This document shows, in pieces, positions 53,022 to 61,816 of a stretch of DNA of 64,000 nt (its first letter is position 1; each line of letters begins with the position of its first letter). The stretch covers positions 1 through 64,000 of the forward strand of contig NZ_JBDNRK010000002.1 of the NCBI RefSeq assembly GCF_047718555.1, in the 5' to 3' direction. The notes under the pieces are model-generated. The model saw only the letters and a list, made by a program, of their open reading frames with translations, did no database searches and was not told the origin of the DNA. Both the position numbers and the translations under genes were made by a program. Origin of the DNA: Clostridium_I sp047718555. GTDB lineage: Bacteria; Bacillota; Clostridia; Clostridiales; Clostridiaceae.

Positions 53022-54578
53022 TTACACTATTTTAGTCGTCCACTCTTCGCAATTCCATATATCAGTAACTACATCTTGGTAAAACTCTGGTTCATGGCAA
53101 ACCAATAGTATACTTCCCTTATACTCCTTTAAAGCTCTTTTTAATTCTTCCTTAGCTTCAACATCTAGGTGGTTAGTTGGCTCGTCCAATACCAATATAT
53201 TTGTTTCTCTATTAATAAGTTTGCAAAGTCTAACTTTTGCCTGTTCTCCACCACTTAAAACTGTAATCTTACTTTCTATGTGCTTGGTAGTAAGTCCACA
53301 TTTAGCTAGTGCAGCTCTAACCTCATACTGAGTAAAGCTTTGAAATTCATTCCATACTTCTTCTATGCAGGTATTATAATTAGCCTTTTTTATCTCTTGT
53401 TCAAAATATCCTATCTGCTGATAATCTCCTAAGGTAACAGATCCTGAAATTGCAGGAATTTCTCCTAATAGACTTTTTAGTAATGTAGTTTTTCCTAGTC
53501 CATTAGCTCCTACCAATGCAATTTTCTGCCCTCTTTCCATCTTTAAATTAAGAGCTTTTGATAATGGCGTATCATAACCTATTTTTAAATTATCCGTTTC
53601 AAAAATGAGTTTTCCAGATGTTTTACCAACCTTAAAATTAAACTCCGGCTTTGGTTTTTCCTGAGTTAATTCGATCATTTCCATTTTATCTAATTTTTTC
53701 TGTCTTGCCTTTGCCATACCTGTAGTTGCAACTCTAGCTTTATTTCTTGCAACAAAATCCTTTAATTTGGCTACTTCAGCTTGTTGCCTCTCATAGGCTG
53801 CCTCTAACTGTTTCTTATTAGCCTCATATACTCTCATGAAATCATCATAATTTCCTGCATATCTATTTAATTTTCTATTTTCCACATGATATATGAGATT
53901 AATTACACTATTCAAGAATGGAATATCATGAGAAATTAATATAAATGCATTCTCGTAAGCTTCTAAATATCTCCTTAGCCATTCTACATGCTTCTCATCA
54001 AGGTAATTTGTAGGCTCATCTAAAAGCAGTATATCTGGATTCTCCAGTAGTAATTTTGCCAACAATACCTTAGTTCTCTGTCCTCCACTTAAATCTGTTA
54101 CATCTCTATCTAATCCCACATCTGTAAGTCCTAACCCCTTTGCTACTTCCTCTACCTTTGCATCTATCATATAAAATCCATTATTGTCCAGCACATCCTG
54201 TATGGTTCCCATTTTCTCAAGCAGCTTTTCCAAGGTATCTTCATCTGCCTCAGCCATTTTTTCTGTTACATTCATAAGTTCAGCTTCAAGATCAAATAAA
54301 TATTTAAAGGCTCCTTTTAATACATCTCTTATACTTTGGCCCTTCTGAAGTTGTGCGTGCTGATCCATATATCCTACTCTTACATTATTGGACCATTCTA
54401 CTTTCCCCTCATCAGGCATAAGTTTTCCAGTTATTATGTTCATAAAGGTAGACTTACCCTCACCATTAGCTCCTATGAGTCCTATATGCTCCCCTTTTAA
54501 CAACCTAAAGGAAACATCTTCAAATATTGCTCTATCTCCAAAACCATGATTAATATTTTTTACTGTAAGAATACTCAT
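53022..54578 (-). CDS. ABC-F family ATPase
   Basis: Soluble duplicated ATPase without membrane domains, 518 residues. Site 1: Walker A GANGEGKST, LSGGQRTK, DEPTNYLDE. The inter-domain linker (about 240-320) is highly charged, as in translation-acting ABC-F factors. Site 2: GANGLGKTT, LSGGEQAK, DEPTNHLD. It resembles the YfmM/Uup-type housekeeping group more than antibiotic-resistance members, but the sequence alone does not settle that. The ATG at 54578 follows TTGGAGG. Confidence 0.93.
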   Translation of the reverse strand: MSILTVKNINHGFGDRAIFEDVSFRLLKGEHIGLIGANGEGKSTFMNIITGKLMPDEGKVEWSNNVRVGYMDQHAQLQKGQSIRDVLKGAFKYLFDLEAELMNVTEKMAEADEDTLEKLLEKMGTIQDVLDNNGFYMIDAKVEEVAKGLGLTDVGLDRDVTDLSGGQRTKVLLAKLLLENPDILLLDEPTNYLDEKHVEWLRRYLEAYENAFILISHDIPFLNSVINLIYHVENRKLNRYAGNYDDFMRVYEANKKQLEAAYERQQAEVAKLKDFVARNKARVATTGMAKARQKKLDKMEMIELTQEKPKPEFNFKVGKTSGKLIFETDNLKIGYDTPLSKALNLKMERGQKIALVGANGLGKTTLLKSLLGEIPAISGSVTLGDYQQIGYFEQEIKKANYNTCIEEVWNEFQSFTQYEVRAALAKCGLTTKHIESKITVLSGGEQAKVRLCKLINRETNILVLDEPTNHLDVEAKEELKRALKEYKGSILLVCHEPEFYQDVVTDIWNCEEWTTKIV

Positions 54579-54732
54579 ATTTTCCTCCAAAATTTATAAT
54601 AAAATATATCAACATATTCAATTGTTATTATTTAAAATATGTCTAAATTACTCTTCCACAATAAACAGTTTAAATTAGCTTTGTAGCTATGTCAAAAGAA
54701 ATTTTTATCCATAACAGCAAAATTTTTAATCA

Positions 54733-55443
54733 TCATTTCTTTGTAATTATTCCATCTTTACACTCTGGTACCGAATCTATTATATCTTTCTGACAGCAAT
54801 ACTCTAAGTCTTCATGGAGACCAAGCTCTTCTATTTTTTTATAATGATTTGCATATTTTATGAAACTCTTTATATCTTTATTGTTTTCATATATGTACAA
54901 GGCCGTAGTGGCAATATCGGATAATTTTACTTCACATTCTCTTTTTAATATACTTATAATATATCCACTACATAGAAAATCATCGATAGAAAATTCACCA
55001 TTTGTACCTGAATTTACAATAACTATATCATCACCAAGTTCAATAAGTTTCTTTGTAACAGCTCTGGCATTTATCATAGCTCCAATAATTATATTTTTTG
55101 CCTTACTGCTGGCCTTTATAGCTCTAGTCCCATTAGTAGTGGTCATAACAAGAGTCTTCCCCCTAACTTTCTCTTTGTTATACTCTAATGGAGAATTTGA
55201 GAAATCAAAGCCTTGTATCTTTAAAGCATCTCTTTCTCCTCCAAGCATATATATTTTTCTGTCCTTTTCCGCTATTTCTACCGCCTCATCTACTGTAAGA
55301 ACGGGAATTACCTTTTTACATCCATTGTTAATAGCAGTTACAATTACAGATGTGGCTCTTAAAATATCTATAACCACCACTGATTTGTTAAATATTTTCT
55401 TTTCCTTAATATCATCTGCAGATATTATTATATCAACTTTCAT
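54733..55443 (-). CDS. comB: 2-phosphosulfolactate phosphatase
   Basis: 236 residues of the ComB family, first known from archaeal coenzyme M synthesis (Mg-dependent hydrolysis of 2-phospho-3-sulfolactate) and found in many bacteria lacking coenzyme M. Recognised by VVVIDILRATSVIVTA (21-36), GGERDALKIQGFDFSNSP and TTNGTRAI motifs. No other sulfolactate genes are near, so the true substrate here is uncertain. ATG after GGAGG. Promoter TTGTGA-18-TATAAT lies at 55479-55508. Confidence 0.85.
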   Translation of the reverse strand: MKVDIIISADDIKEKKIFNKSVVVIDILRATSVIVTAINNGCKKVIPVLTVDEAVEIAEKDRKIYMLGGERDALKIQGFDFSNSPLEYNKEKVRGKTLVMTTTNGTRAIKASSKAKNIIIGAMINARAVTKKLIELGDDIVIVNSGTNGEFSIDDFLCSGYIISILKRECEVKLSDIATTALYIYENNKDIKSFIKYANHYKKIEELGLHEDLEYCCQKDIIDSVPECKDGIITKK

Positions 55444-55478
55444 TTTTTCCTCCTTGTATAATTTAGTTTTATATGTAG

Positions 55479-55508
55479 ATTATACTCTATACTATGATTA
55501 AATCACAA
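55479..55508 (-). promoter_or_regulatory. promoter of comB
   Basis: Minus-strand -35 TTGTGA (55503-55508), 18-bp spacer, -10 TATAAT (55479-55484). Confidence 0.5.
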
Positions 55509-55561
55509 AAATCTGTAAATTAATTTCCATAGACATATTCATAGTTATATTGAAAATAATA

Positions 55562-55602
55562 AAACACTATGGAAATCAATTATATGAATTTCATAGTGTT
55601 TT
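55562..55602 (-). terminator. terminator of the ugpC-cdaR operon
   Basis: Stem AACACTATGAAATT against GATTTCCATAGTGTT with one mismatch, T-rich tail on the minus strand. Confidence 0.7.
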
Positions 55603-55671
55603 TTGTAATTATATAAATTTAGTTATTATAGCTCTCGCCAACAAAATAACTTTTCCAACAGACATTTCTTT

Positions 55672-56622
55672 TTATTTGTTATTACTTTCTCTCCATACTA
55701 GAAAAGCTATTACAAAGACAGTAGCATCTTTAAAATTCTTTATGTCAAAACCTGTTTCTTTTTCAATTTTGCTTAATCTATAAATAAGAGTATTTCTATG
55801 AACGTATAATTTTCTAGCGGCATCTGTTATATTCAGTCCACAATTAAAAAATTCCTCTATAGTATTTATAATTTCATAATCAAATTCATCAAATTTTTCT
55901 TTGAAATTATTTAGAATACTATTCTTAAGATTGGAATCTAAATTATAAACCATTTTTTCAAAAAGTAATTTATTATAGTCCAATATATCTTCTTTTAAAG
56001 AATATATATTACCAAATAACATAGCTTGCTTACTTTCACTATACGCCTCTATTATTTCATATTTATTATGAGCAACAGTACCAAAGCTTATCTTGCATTT
56101 TAAAAATAAATTTGAATTTATAGCTTCCTTTACAGATTTAGCATGCTCATTAACTTCTGGGAAATTTCCTATTAGTATAATTTTATTTTCATTTATTATA
56201 CTAATTACATCCTGCTCTTTATAAATTTGTTTAATCAAATTCAATGCTTCCTGTATATTTTTATCTACACTTACTAGCAATAAAAAACAACCCTCTGATA
56301 AAAATGGAATGCTGCTAGATACCATATCATTAGATACATTTCTTGCCTCTAATATATCTATAAGTATCTGTTCTTCCGTCAAATATAATTCCTTATATTT
56401 ATTTTCAATAGTATATTTTAATAATTTGGCACAAACTTGAAATTTATTTTCTAGATTAATTCTTGCTCTATTTTTGCATATATATATGGGAACAGATATC
56501 ATATTAGAATTTTCCACAAAGGCATTGCTTTCAAATATGACACTACCATCTTCATAGGTGATATTAAAATCTATTTTAGTATCACTACTTAACTCTTGTA
56601 GAAAATTCTTAAATTGTTCCAT
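55672..56622 (-). CDS. CdaR/PucR-family transcription regulator
   Basis: 316 residues. The C terminus (about 255-312) is the PucR-type helix-turn-helix (ITDAARKLYVHRNTLIYRL is residues about 271-289). The middle resembles the GGDEF-like region of CdaR proteins, and the N terminus is a small sensor-like domain (ITYEDGSVIFESNAF). Such regulators control carbohydrate-acid or nitrogen use. It follows the sugar ABC ATPase gene by 12 nt, so it may adjust that ATPase or its transporters. Confidence 0.85.
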   Translation of the reverse strand: MEQFKNFLQELSSDTKIDFNITYEDGSVIFESNAFVENSNMISVPIYICKNRARINLENKFQVCAKLLKYTIENKYKELYLTEEQILIDILEARNVSNDMVSSSIPFLSEGCFLLLVSVDKNIQEALNLIKQIYKEQDVISIINENKIILIGNFPEVNEHAKSVKEAINSNLFLKCKISFGTVAHNKYEIIEAYSESKQAMLFGNIYSLKEDILDYNKLLFEKMVYNLDSNLKNSILNNFKEKFDEFDYEIINTIEEFFNCGLNITDAARKLYVHRNTLIYRLSKIEKETGFDIKNFKDATVFVIAFLVWRESNNK

Positions 56623-56634
56623 AAATTGCGCCCC

Positions 56635-57744
56635 CTAAATTACAGTTTGCTCTGTTTCCTTATCAAAAACATGTATTTTATTATTGTTGAAAGCTATTCT
56701 TATAGTATCTCCAATTCTTGACTTTGTACTGCCATCTACTTTTGCAGTAAAATTGGCTTTACCTTTAGTTAAATACAGATAAGTTTCAGCTCCCATAAGC
56801 TCTGTTACTGTAACTTTAGCTTCAATAACCGAATCATTATGCTTCTCAATAAATTCTTCGTTATCATCTATGTTTTCTGGTCTTATACCCATAACTACAT
56901 CTTTTCCTATATAGCCTTTTTCTTTAAGAATCTTACTATGTTCTTCATTTAATGGAATTGTATCCTCTTCAAATTTTAAAGTTATTTTACCATTATTATC
57001 TAATACTTTTACATCAATAAAATTCATCTGAGGACTTCCTATAAATCCAGCTACAAAAATATTTACAGGATGATTATATAAATGCTGAGGTGTGTCTACC
57101 TGTTGAATTATACCATCCTTCATAACTACTATTCTGGTTCCCAAAGTCATGGCTTCAGTTTGGTCATGGGTAACATATATAAATGTAGTCTCAAGCTTCT
57201 TATGAAGCTTTGCTATTTCTGTTCTCATTTGAACTCTAAGCTTTGCATCAAGATTTGATAGTGGTTCATCCATAAGGAATACCTTTGGCTCTCTTACTAT
57301 AGCTCTACCCATAGCTACTCTTTGTCTTTGTCCACCTGATAAAGCTTTTGGCTTTCTATCTAATAAATGTTCAATATCAAGAACTTTAGCAGCTTCTCTA
57401 ACCTTAGTATCTATGACATCTTTAGGTATTTTTCTAAGTTTTAAACCAAATGCCATATTATCATAAACAGTCATATGTGGATACAATGCATAGTTTTGGA
57501 ATACCATTGCTATATCTCTATCCTTTGGAGAAACATCATTTTTTAATTCTCCACCTATATATAACTCACCTTTTGAAATTTCCTCAAGTCCAGCTATCAT
57601 TCTTAATGTAGTTGATTTTCCACAACCAGAAGGCCCTACAAATACAATAAACTCCTTATCCTCTATCTCCAGATTAAAATCCTTTACAGCTGTAACGTTA
57701 CCTGAATAAATTTTATATATATGTTTTAATGATAAATCAGCCAT
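56635..57744 (-). CDS. sugar ABC transporter ATP-binding protein, UgpC/MsmK type
   Basis: 369 residues: ATPase domain (1 to about 235; Walker A GPSGCGKST, LSGGQRQR, DEPLSNLDA) and C-terminal regulatory OB folds (about 245-365). MsmX/MsmK-type ATPases energise several sugar importers. No permease or binding protein is encoded nearby, which suits a shared ATPase. The ATG follows GGGGGA. First gene of the pair with the CdaR-like regulator. Confidence 0.92.
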   Translation of the reverse strand: MADLSLKHIYKIYSGNVTAVKDFNLEIEDKEFIVFVGPSGCGKSTTLRMIAGLEEISKGELYIGGELKNDVSPKDRDIAMVFQNYALYPHMTVYDNMAFGLKLRKIPKDVIDTKVREAAKVLDIEHLLDRKPKALSGGQRQRVAMGRAIVREPKVFLMDEPLSNLDAKLRVQMRTEIAKLHKKLETTFIYVTHDQTEAMTLGTRIVVMKDGIIQQVDTPQHLYNHPVNIFVAGFIGSPQMNFIDVKVLDNNGKITLKFEEDTIPLNEEHSKILKEKGYIGKDVVMGIRPENIDDNEEFIEKHNDSVIEAKVTVTELMGAETYLYLTKGKANFTAKVDGSTKSRIGDTIRIAFNNNKIHVFDKETEQTVI

Positions 57745-57831
57745 TTAAAATCCCCCCAAATCATTTTATATTTATATTTTAAACCATTACATTAGCTTTA
57801 TCTATTCTCAAAAATAACAAAAGTATCACAT

Positions 57832-58770
57832 TTAATTTGTATGAAAATACAAACTTTGATAAAGCTTCTCAGATTCTAACTTATCATTAATGGCATTTAA
57901 AACTTCCCATTTTTTTATGCTCCATTGTGGTTCTATTAAAAGATTTCTAGGGGCATCTCCAGTGAGTCTGTGTATAACAATATCTTCTCTTAGCATAGTA
58001 ATTGCTTTACATACAATATCAACATATTCTTCCTTGCTCATAAAATTTAATTTATGAGCCTCATATAATTTCACTAAAGGCGTATGCTTCATTAAATGCA
58101 ATAGATGCATCTTTATACCCTGAATATCTTTATTAGATATGTATTTTATAGTATTTAACATATCTTCTTCATTTTCTCCCGGAAGTCCGAATATAGTATG
58201 TACAACTACATTTATATTTCTTCTTCTAAGTTTTTCAAGTGCTTTTTCAAAGGTATTCAGATTATATCCTCTATTAATTATTTTAGCCGTATTATCATTC
58301 GCCGTTTGTAGACCCAACTCTATCCAAAGATAAGTTCTATTATTGTATTCATCAAGCAACTTTAAAACCTCATCTTCAAGACAATCCGGCCTTGTAGCAA
58401 TAGCTAATCCAACTACCCCTTCTTGTCTTAAAGCCTCATCATATTTATTTTTCAAGACATTAATATCTCCATAGGTATTAGTGTAAGCTTGAAAATAAGC
58501 TATATACTTACCATTTTTCCATTTTTTACTCATCATATTCTTTATATCCTGGAATTGTTTATCTATAGAAAATTTTCTATCACCTGCGAAATCTCCTGAA
58601 CCTCTTTCACTACAAAAAATACATCCAATGTCACTTATAGTTCCATCCCTATTAGGGCATGAAAAACCTGCATCAAGAGATATTTTAAAAACTTTTTCTC
58701 CAAATTTTTTTTTCAGAAAACTATTCAGACTATAATAACGTTTATCATCCCATTTTAAACTTGTACCCAA
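57832..58770 (-). CDS. radical SAM protein, TIGR01212/YhcC family
   Basis: 312 residues. The 4Fe-4S motif appears as SCPNRDGTISDIGCIFC (Cys spacing C-x10+-C-x2-C, with C-P-N-R-D-G and I-G-C-I-F-C), the distinctive pattern of this family, followed by a TIM-barrel-like core (YFQAYTNTYG, GLATRPDC-type segment, HTIFGLPGE). The reaction is not known. I chose the TTG at 58770 behind AAAGGAA because the longer frame to 58863 runs into repeat A. Confidence 0.87.
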   Translation of the reverse strand: MGTSLKWDDKRYYSLNSFLKKKFGEKVFKISLDAGFSCPNRDGTISDIGCIFCSERGSGDFAGDRKFSIDKQFQDIKNMMSKKWKNGKYIAYFQAYTNTYGDINVLKNKYDEALRQEGVVGLAIATRPDCLEDEVLKLLDEYNNRTYLWIELGLQTANDNTAKIINRGYNLNTFEKALEKLRRRNINVVVHTIFGLPGENEEDMLNTIKYISNKDIQGIKMHLLHLMKHTPLVKLYEAHKLNFMSKEEYVDIVCKAITMLREDIVIHRLTGDAPRNLLIEPQWSIKKWEVLNAINDKLESEKLYQSLYFHTN

Positions 58771-58820
58771 ATTAAATTTCCTTTCTATGGTGTATACCCA
58801 ATTTCTTCTTGTACTGTATT

Positions 58821-59080
58821 TTAAATTTGTAATTGTGAGAAAAGAGGAACTAGAAAAAACCATTGGAGAGTTAAGAGTTGAAAGCTGAGAGTGAAGGAGA
58901 TTTTTCCTCCGTTATAATATGAAAAAATAATTAAATAATTAACTTTAAAGCTTTTTCGCAGCATGGCTGAGAAAAAGTAACATTAACTATTAATTTTTAA
59001 TTCATAACTCTTAACTGATTGTCAACCTTCCACTTCCCACTATCAACTTTCAACTAAGAAAAGGTTTCTTCGCACTTTTC
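58821..59080 (-). repeat. dispersed repeat family A, copy 2 (MITE-like)
   Basis: About 260 bp, opposite in orientation to the copy at 23887-24141 and about 80% identical by eye. Element start GAAAAGTGCGAAG (right end) and element end CTCACAATTACAAATT (left end). The central hairpin GCTTTTTCGCAGC-ATG-GCTGAGAAAAAG (58950-58977) differs from copy 1 in its arms but still pairs. It fills the gap between the radical SAM gene and the lipoprotein gene; the rest of 59081-59160 is AT-rich. Confidence 0.75.
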
Positions 59081-59160
59081 AAATATTTCAAATTAAATTA
59101 AAATATATAGCAATTATTTTTCTCTTATTATTTTAAATCTTTTAAACCTTATTATATCAT

Positions 59161-60396
59161 TTACTTCTTTAATTTACTTATTTCATTTTCATTTATTCTC
59201 TTAGGTTTATATTTTTTCATATCTATTTGCCAGGTTCCTATCATATCTTTTATACTACTATCATTTGTTTTTCCATTTCTTGGTGAAACATTGTAGATAA
59301 GTCCATCTTCTACAAAATTTATAATTTTTACATCTACCTTATCCATAGGGTAATTTTTTTCAAATTGAAATGATATAATTTTACCATTTTTATTTAAATA
59401 TATTCTTATAGAATTTCCTAAATTAGGCTTAGAATACTGAATAGCCAAGTATCTTTCATCCTGAGAAAATACTATATTGTTTATAACTGCTCCTGGGATT
59501 ATATCAATTGGCATAATATCTTTACTGATGGGTGTTTCGGGTTGTGCTTGATTTTCACCACCACCTGCAGTACCACCGCCTGCAGTACCACTAGAACTCC
59601 CTCCACCACCAGAATCAGATCCACCAGCGCCTCCCTGAGTTGCCATAGATTCATCAAAATGGACAATTTCTATAAAAGGATTATCGCCTTTTGTGGTTAT
59701 TGCTTCTGTTGTCCCTCCATAAGCAAAGGTAGTAACTCCAAATTGTCCAAGTGTCACGGGTATTTTAGTAATTCTTGCTTTATCATCCTGGGTATAGTAA
59801 TATTTGGGTATTCCCTGAAAATTGGTCACAAGATTTGTTTTTACATTATTCCTCAATCTAACCCTTATTTGTCTTCCACTCAATGAATTTTGATTGCTAT
59901 TACTTCCATTTAACATATTTTGATTGTTATTACTTCCATTCGATGTATTTTGATTATTATTTGCATAAGTTTCAAAGCTTTCATTCTGATTTTCAATATC
60001 TACACTCTTAATTTTATAATCGTTCTTTTCTTTTATCACCTTAAAATCTTGAATTTCTAAAGATGCATAGGGTATTTTAGTATTAATTTTTGTTACTCTT
60101 ACATTTATATCTGCCATACTTTGAGCCTGATTAACTTCATCAAATCTATAGCCGTTTATAATAACGTCTTGCTGGGGTTTTGTACTGTTATCCTTTTTAA
60201 AATCACTGCTATAGAACTTAGACATTTCATTGATATCATTTTTCATATTTGCTACCATATATTGGTTTACTACTTGAAAAGCTTTTTCTATATCAAATTC
60301 TTTTAGTTCACTGCTTTGTTTCACATGACTTATATTACATCCAAAGGTACTTATAAATATACAAAAACATATTATACCTGAAAATATCTTTTTCAT
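59161..60396 (-). CDS. lipoprotein of unknown function
   Basis: 411 residues. Signal peptide with lipobox STFGC (Cys20), a domain of about 25-140 resembling a small NTF2/DUF-type fold only loosely, an Asn/Gln-rich stretch of 10-residue repeats (about 146-174, NQN-x-x-NGSN), a central domain, a Gly/Ser/Ala linker (about 255-283) and a C-terminal domain with SQDERYLAIQYSKP. Exported and membrane-anchored; family not recognised. A 30-nt tandem repeat at 59886-59965 encodes the Asn/Gln part. Confidence 0.8.
   Translation of the reverse strand: MKKIFSGIICFCIFISTFGCNISHVKQSSELKEFDIEKAFQVVNQYMVANMKNDINEMSKFYSSDFKKDNSTKPQQDVIINGYRFDEVNQAQSMADINVRVTKINTKIPYASLEIQDFKVIKEKNDYKIKSVDIENQNESFETYANNNQNTSNGSNNNQNMLNGSNSNQNSLSGRQIRVRLRNNVKTNLVTNFQGIPKYYYTQDDKARITKIPVTLGQFGVTTFAYGGTTEAITTKGDNPFIEIVHFDESMATQGGAGGSDSGGGGSSSGTAGGGTAGGGENQAQPETPISKDIMPIDIIPGAVINNIVFSQDERYLAIQYSKPNLGNSIRIYLNKNGKIISFQFEKNYPMDKVDVKIINFVEDGLIYNVSPRNGKTNDSSIKDMIGTWQIDMKKYKPKRINENEISKLKK
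59886..59965 (-). repeat. 30-nt tandem repeat inside the lipoprotein gene
   Basis: About 2.7 copies of a 30-nt unit (ATTTTGATTGTTATTACTTC on the plus strand and its continuation), encoding the NQN-x-x-NGSN repeats. Period is a multiple of three, so copy-number change keeps the frame. Confidence 0.7.
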
Positions 60397-60584
60397 AAAA
60401 TTACCTCACTTTATAAAGAATTTTTATAATAGTTTTCCACAAAATCTAGAATTTCATTTATAAAGTTTTAATTATTTTTAAATTAAAATACTATGTTAAT
60501 TTATCATATATTTATCATATCTATCATATTAATCTATATATGTCATAATATTTTAGCCATAGTATTTAACTCTGGAGGTATGCT

Positions 60585-61631
60585 ATGAGAAAATCACTAA
60601 ATATAATTTTTCAAATTGCTGCTGTATTTATAGGTACAATTGTAGGTGCAGGACTTGCTTCTGGACAAGAAATAACTCAATTTTTTACTGCCTTTGGATA
60701 TAAAAGTTTCTTCGGTCTTATAATTTGTATGCTTATGTATATACTATATAGTTTTATGATTATAGATCTCAGTACAAAATATAAGTTAAATTCATATAAA
60801 GATTTAATAGTATTAGTTAGTTCGGGACTTTTAGGGAAAATAACCGATATATTAACAAGTTTTTTTATGATAAGTGGAGCTGCTATAATTCTGGCAGGCA
60901 GTGGTGCTCTACTGCATCAATACTTTGGAGTATCTAAATGGATAGGTATACTAATAATGTCAATTATAGCTCTAATGGTACTTTTCAGAAATACTAAGGG
61001 TTTAGTTGAAATAAATTCTCTTATTGTTCCATCATTACTTATAGTAATAACTACTATTTTTTTATTGTACATGCTATTTTCAGGACATGCTACTAACATA
61101 AATCATGTAAAGACTATTTCTCATAATAAAAACTATTGGTTTCTATCTTCATTAATATACGCTAGCTTTAATATATTATCCTTCAGTGGAGTACTAGTTC
61201 CCTTTAGTCATGACATTAAAAACAAAAAATATTTAATAATTGGCACTGCACTTGGGGCTTTAGGATTAACTCTTCTTTCCTTAATGATAAATTTTATGTT
61301 GCTGACAAATATACCATATATCTATGATTACGATATTCCCCTATTATATATAGTCAGCCGATTTGGAAAAATAATTCAAATAGTCCTTCTTGGTATTATT
61401 TGGCTTGAAATGTTTTCTACTGAGGTATCAGATATATACAGTGTATCTAAAACCTTAGAGCAATCCTTTAAGATATCCTATAATAAAGCTGTTATATGTA
61501 TATTGCTCTTATCAATTCCTATTTCTCAAATAGGCTTTAAAAAACTTATAAATTTTTTATATCCAGCCTTTGGTGTTATAAGTTTTATATTTTTAATACA
61601 GTGTATTATATTTTATAGAAAAAATCATTGA
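60585..61631 (+). CDS. YkvI-like membrane transporter
   Basis: 348 residues with about ten membrane helices; N terminus FQIAAVFIGTIVGAGLASGQ (10-29) carries the glycine-rich unwound-helix motif of amino acid/sodium-coupled carriers (LeuT-fold, YkvI family). Substrate unknown. The ATG follows GGAGGT. Monocistronic, divergent from the lipoprotein gene. Confidence 0.85.
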   Translation: MRKSLNIIFQIAAVFIGTIVGAGLASGQEITQFFTAFGYKSFFGLIICMLMYILYSFMIIDLSTKYKLNSYKDLIVLVSSGLLGKITDILTSFFMISGAAIILAGSGALLHQYFGVSKWIGILIMSIIALMVLFRNTKGLVEINSLIVPSLLIVITTIFLLYMLFSGHATNINHVKTISHNKNYWFLSSLIYASFNILSFSGVLVPFSHDIKNKKYLIIGTALGALGLTLLSLMINFMLLTNIPYIYDYDIPLLYIVSRFGKIIQIVLLGIIWLEMFSTEVSDIYSVSKTLEQSFKISYNKAVICILLLSIPISQIGFKKLINFLYPAFGVISFIFLIQCIIFYRKNH

Positions 61632-61692
61632 GTTTTTGTAATTATACTATAAAAATATTATAATTAATTTATACTTTTAATTAGTAATTTAA

Positions 61693-61784
61693 GAAGATTG
61701 CGAACTAAAATTGGGAAAAATTGCACCCCTGGGGTGTAAATATTGCCATTTATTACTCCGCTTTCTCACTATTGCAAAATGAAG
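61693..61784 (+). repeat. short element with family A-like ends
   Basis: 92 bp that begins GAAGATTGCGAACTAAAA, matching the start at 18581, and ends CTTTCTCAC-x-ATTGCAAAATGAAG, similar to the right end of family A. It lies just before the second radical SAM gene and may be an internally deleted copy. Confidence 0.5.
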
Positions 61785-61816
61785 ACTCATATATCCCATT
61801 ACAGGAAGGTGTATTT

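Noticed and set aside
54860..55501. 213-codon plus-strand ORF opposite comB
   Set aside because: Antisense to a gene with clear family motifs; hydrophobic shadow composition and no ribosome binding site.
58771..58863. N-terminal extension of the TIGR01212 radical SAM protein
   Set aside because: It is translation of the end of repeat A; the TTG at 58770 has a proper ribosome binding site.
61721..61816. N-terminal extension of the PflX-like protein
   Set aside because: It is partly encoded by the family A-like mini-element and lacks a ribosome binding site.
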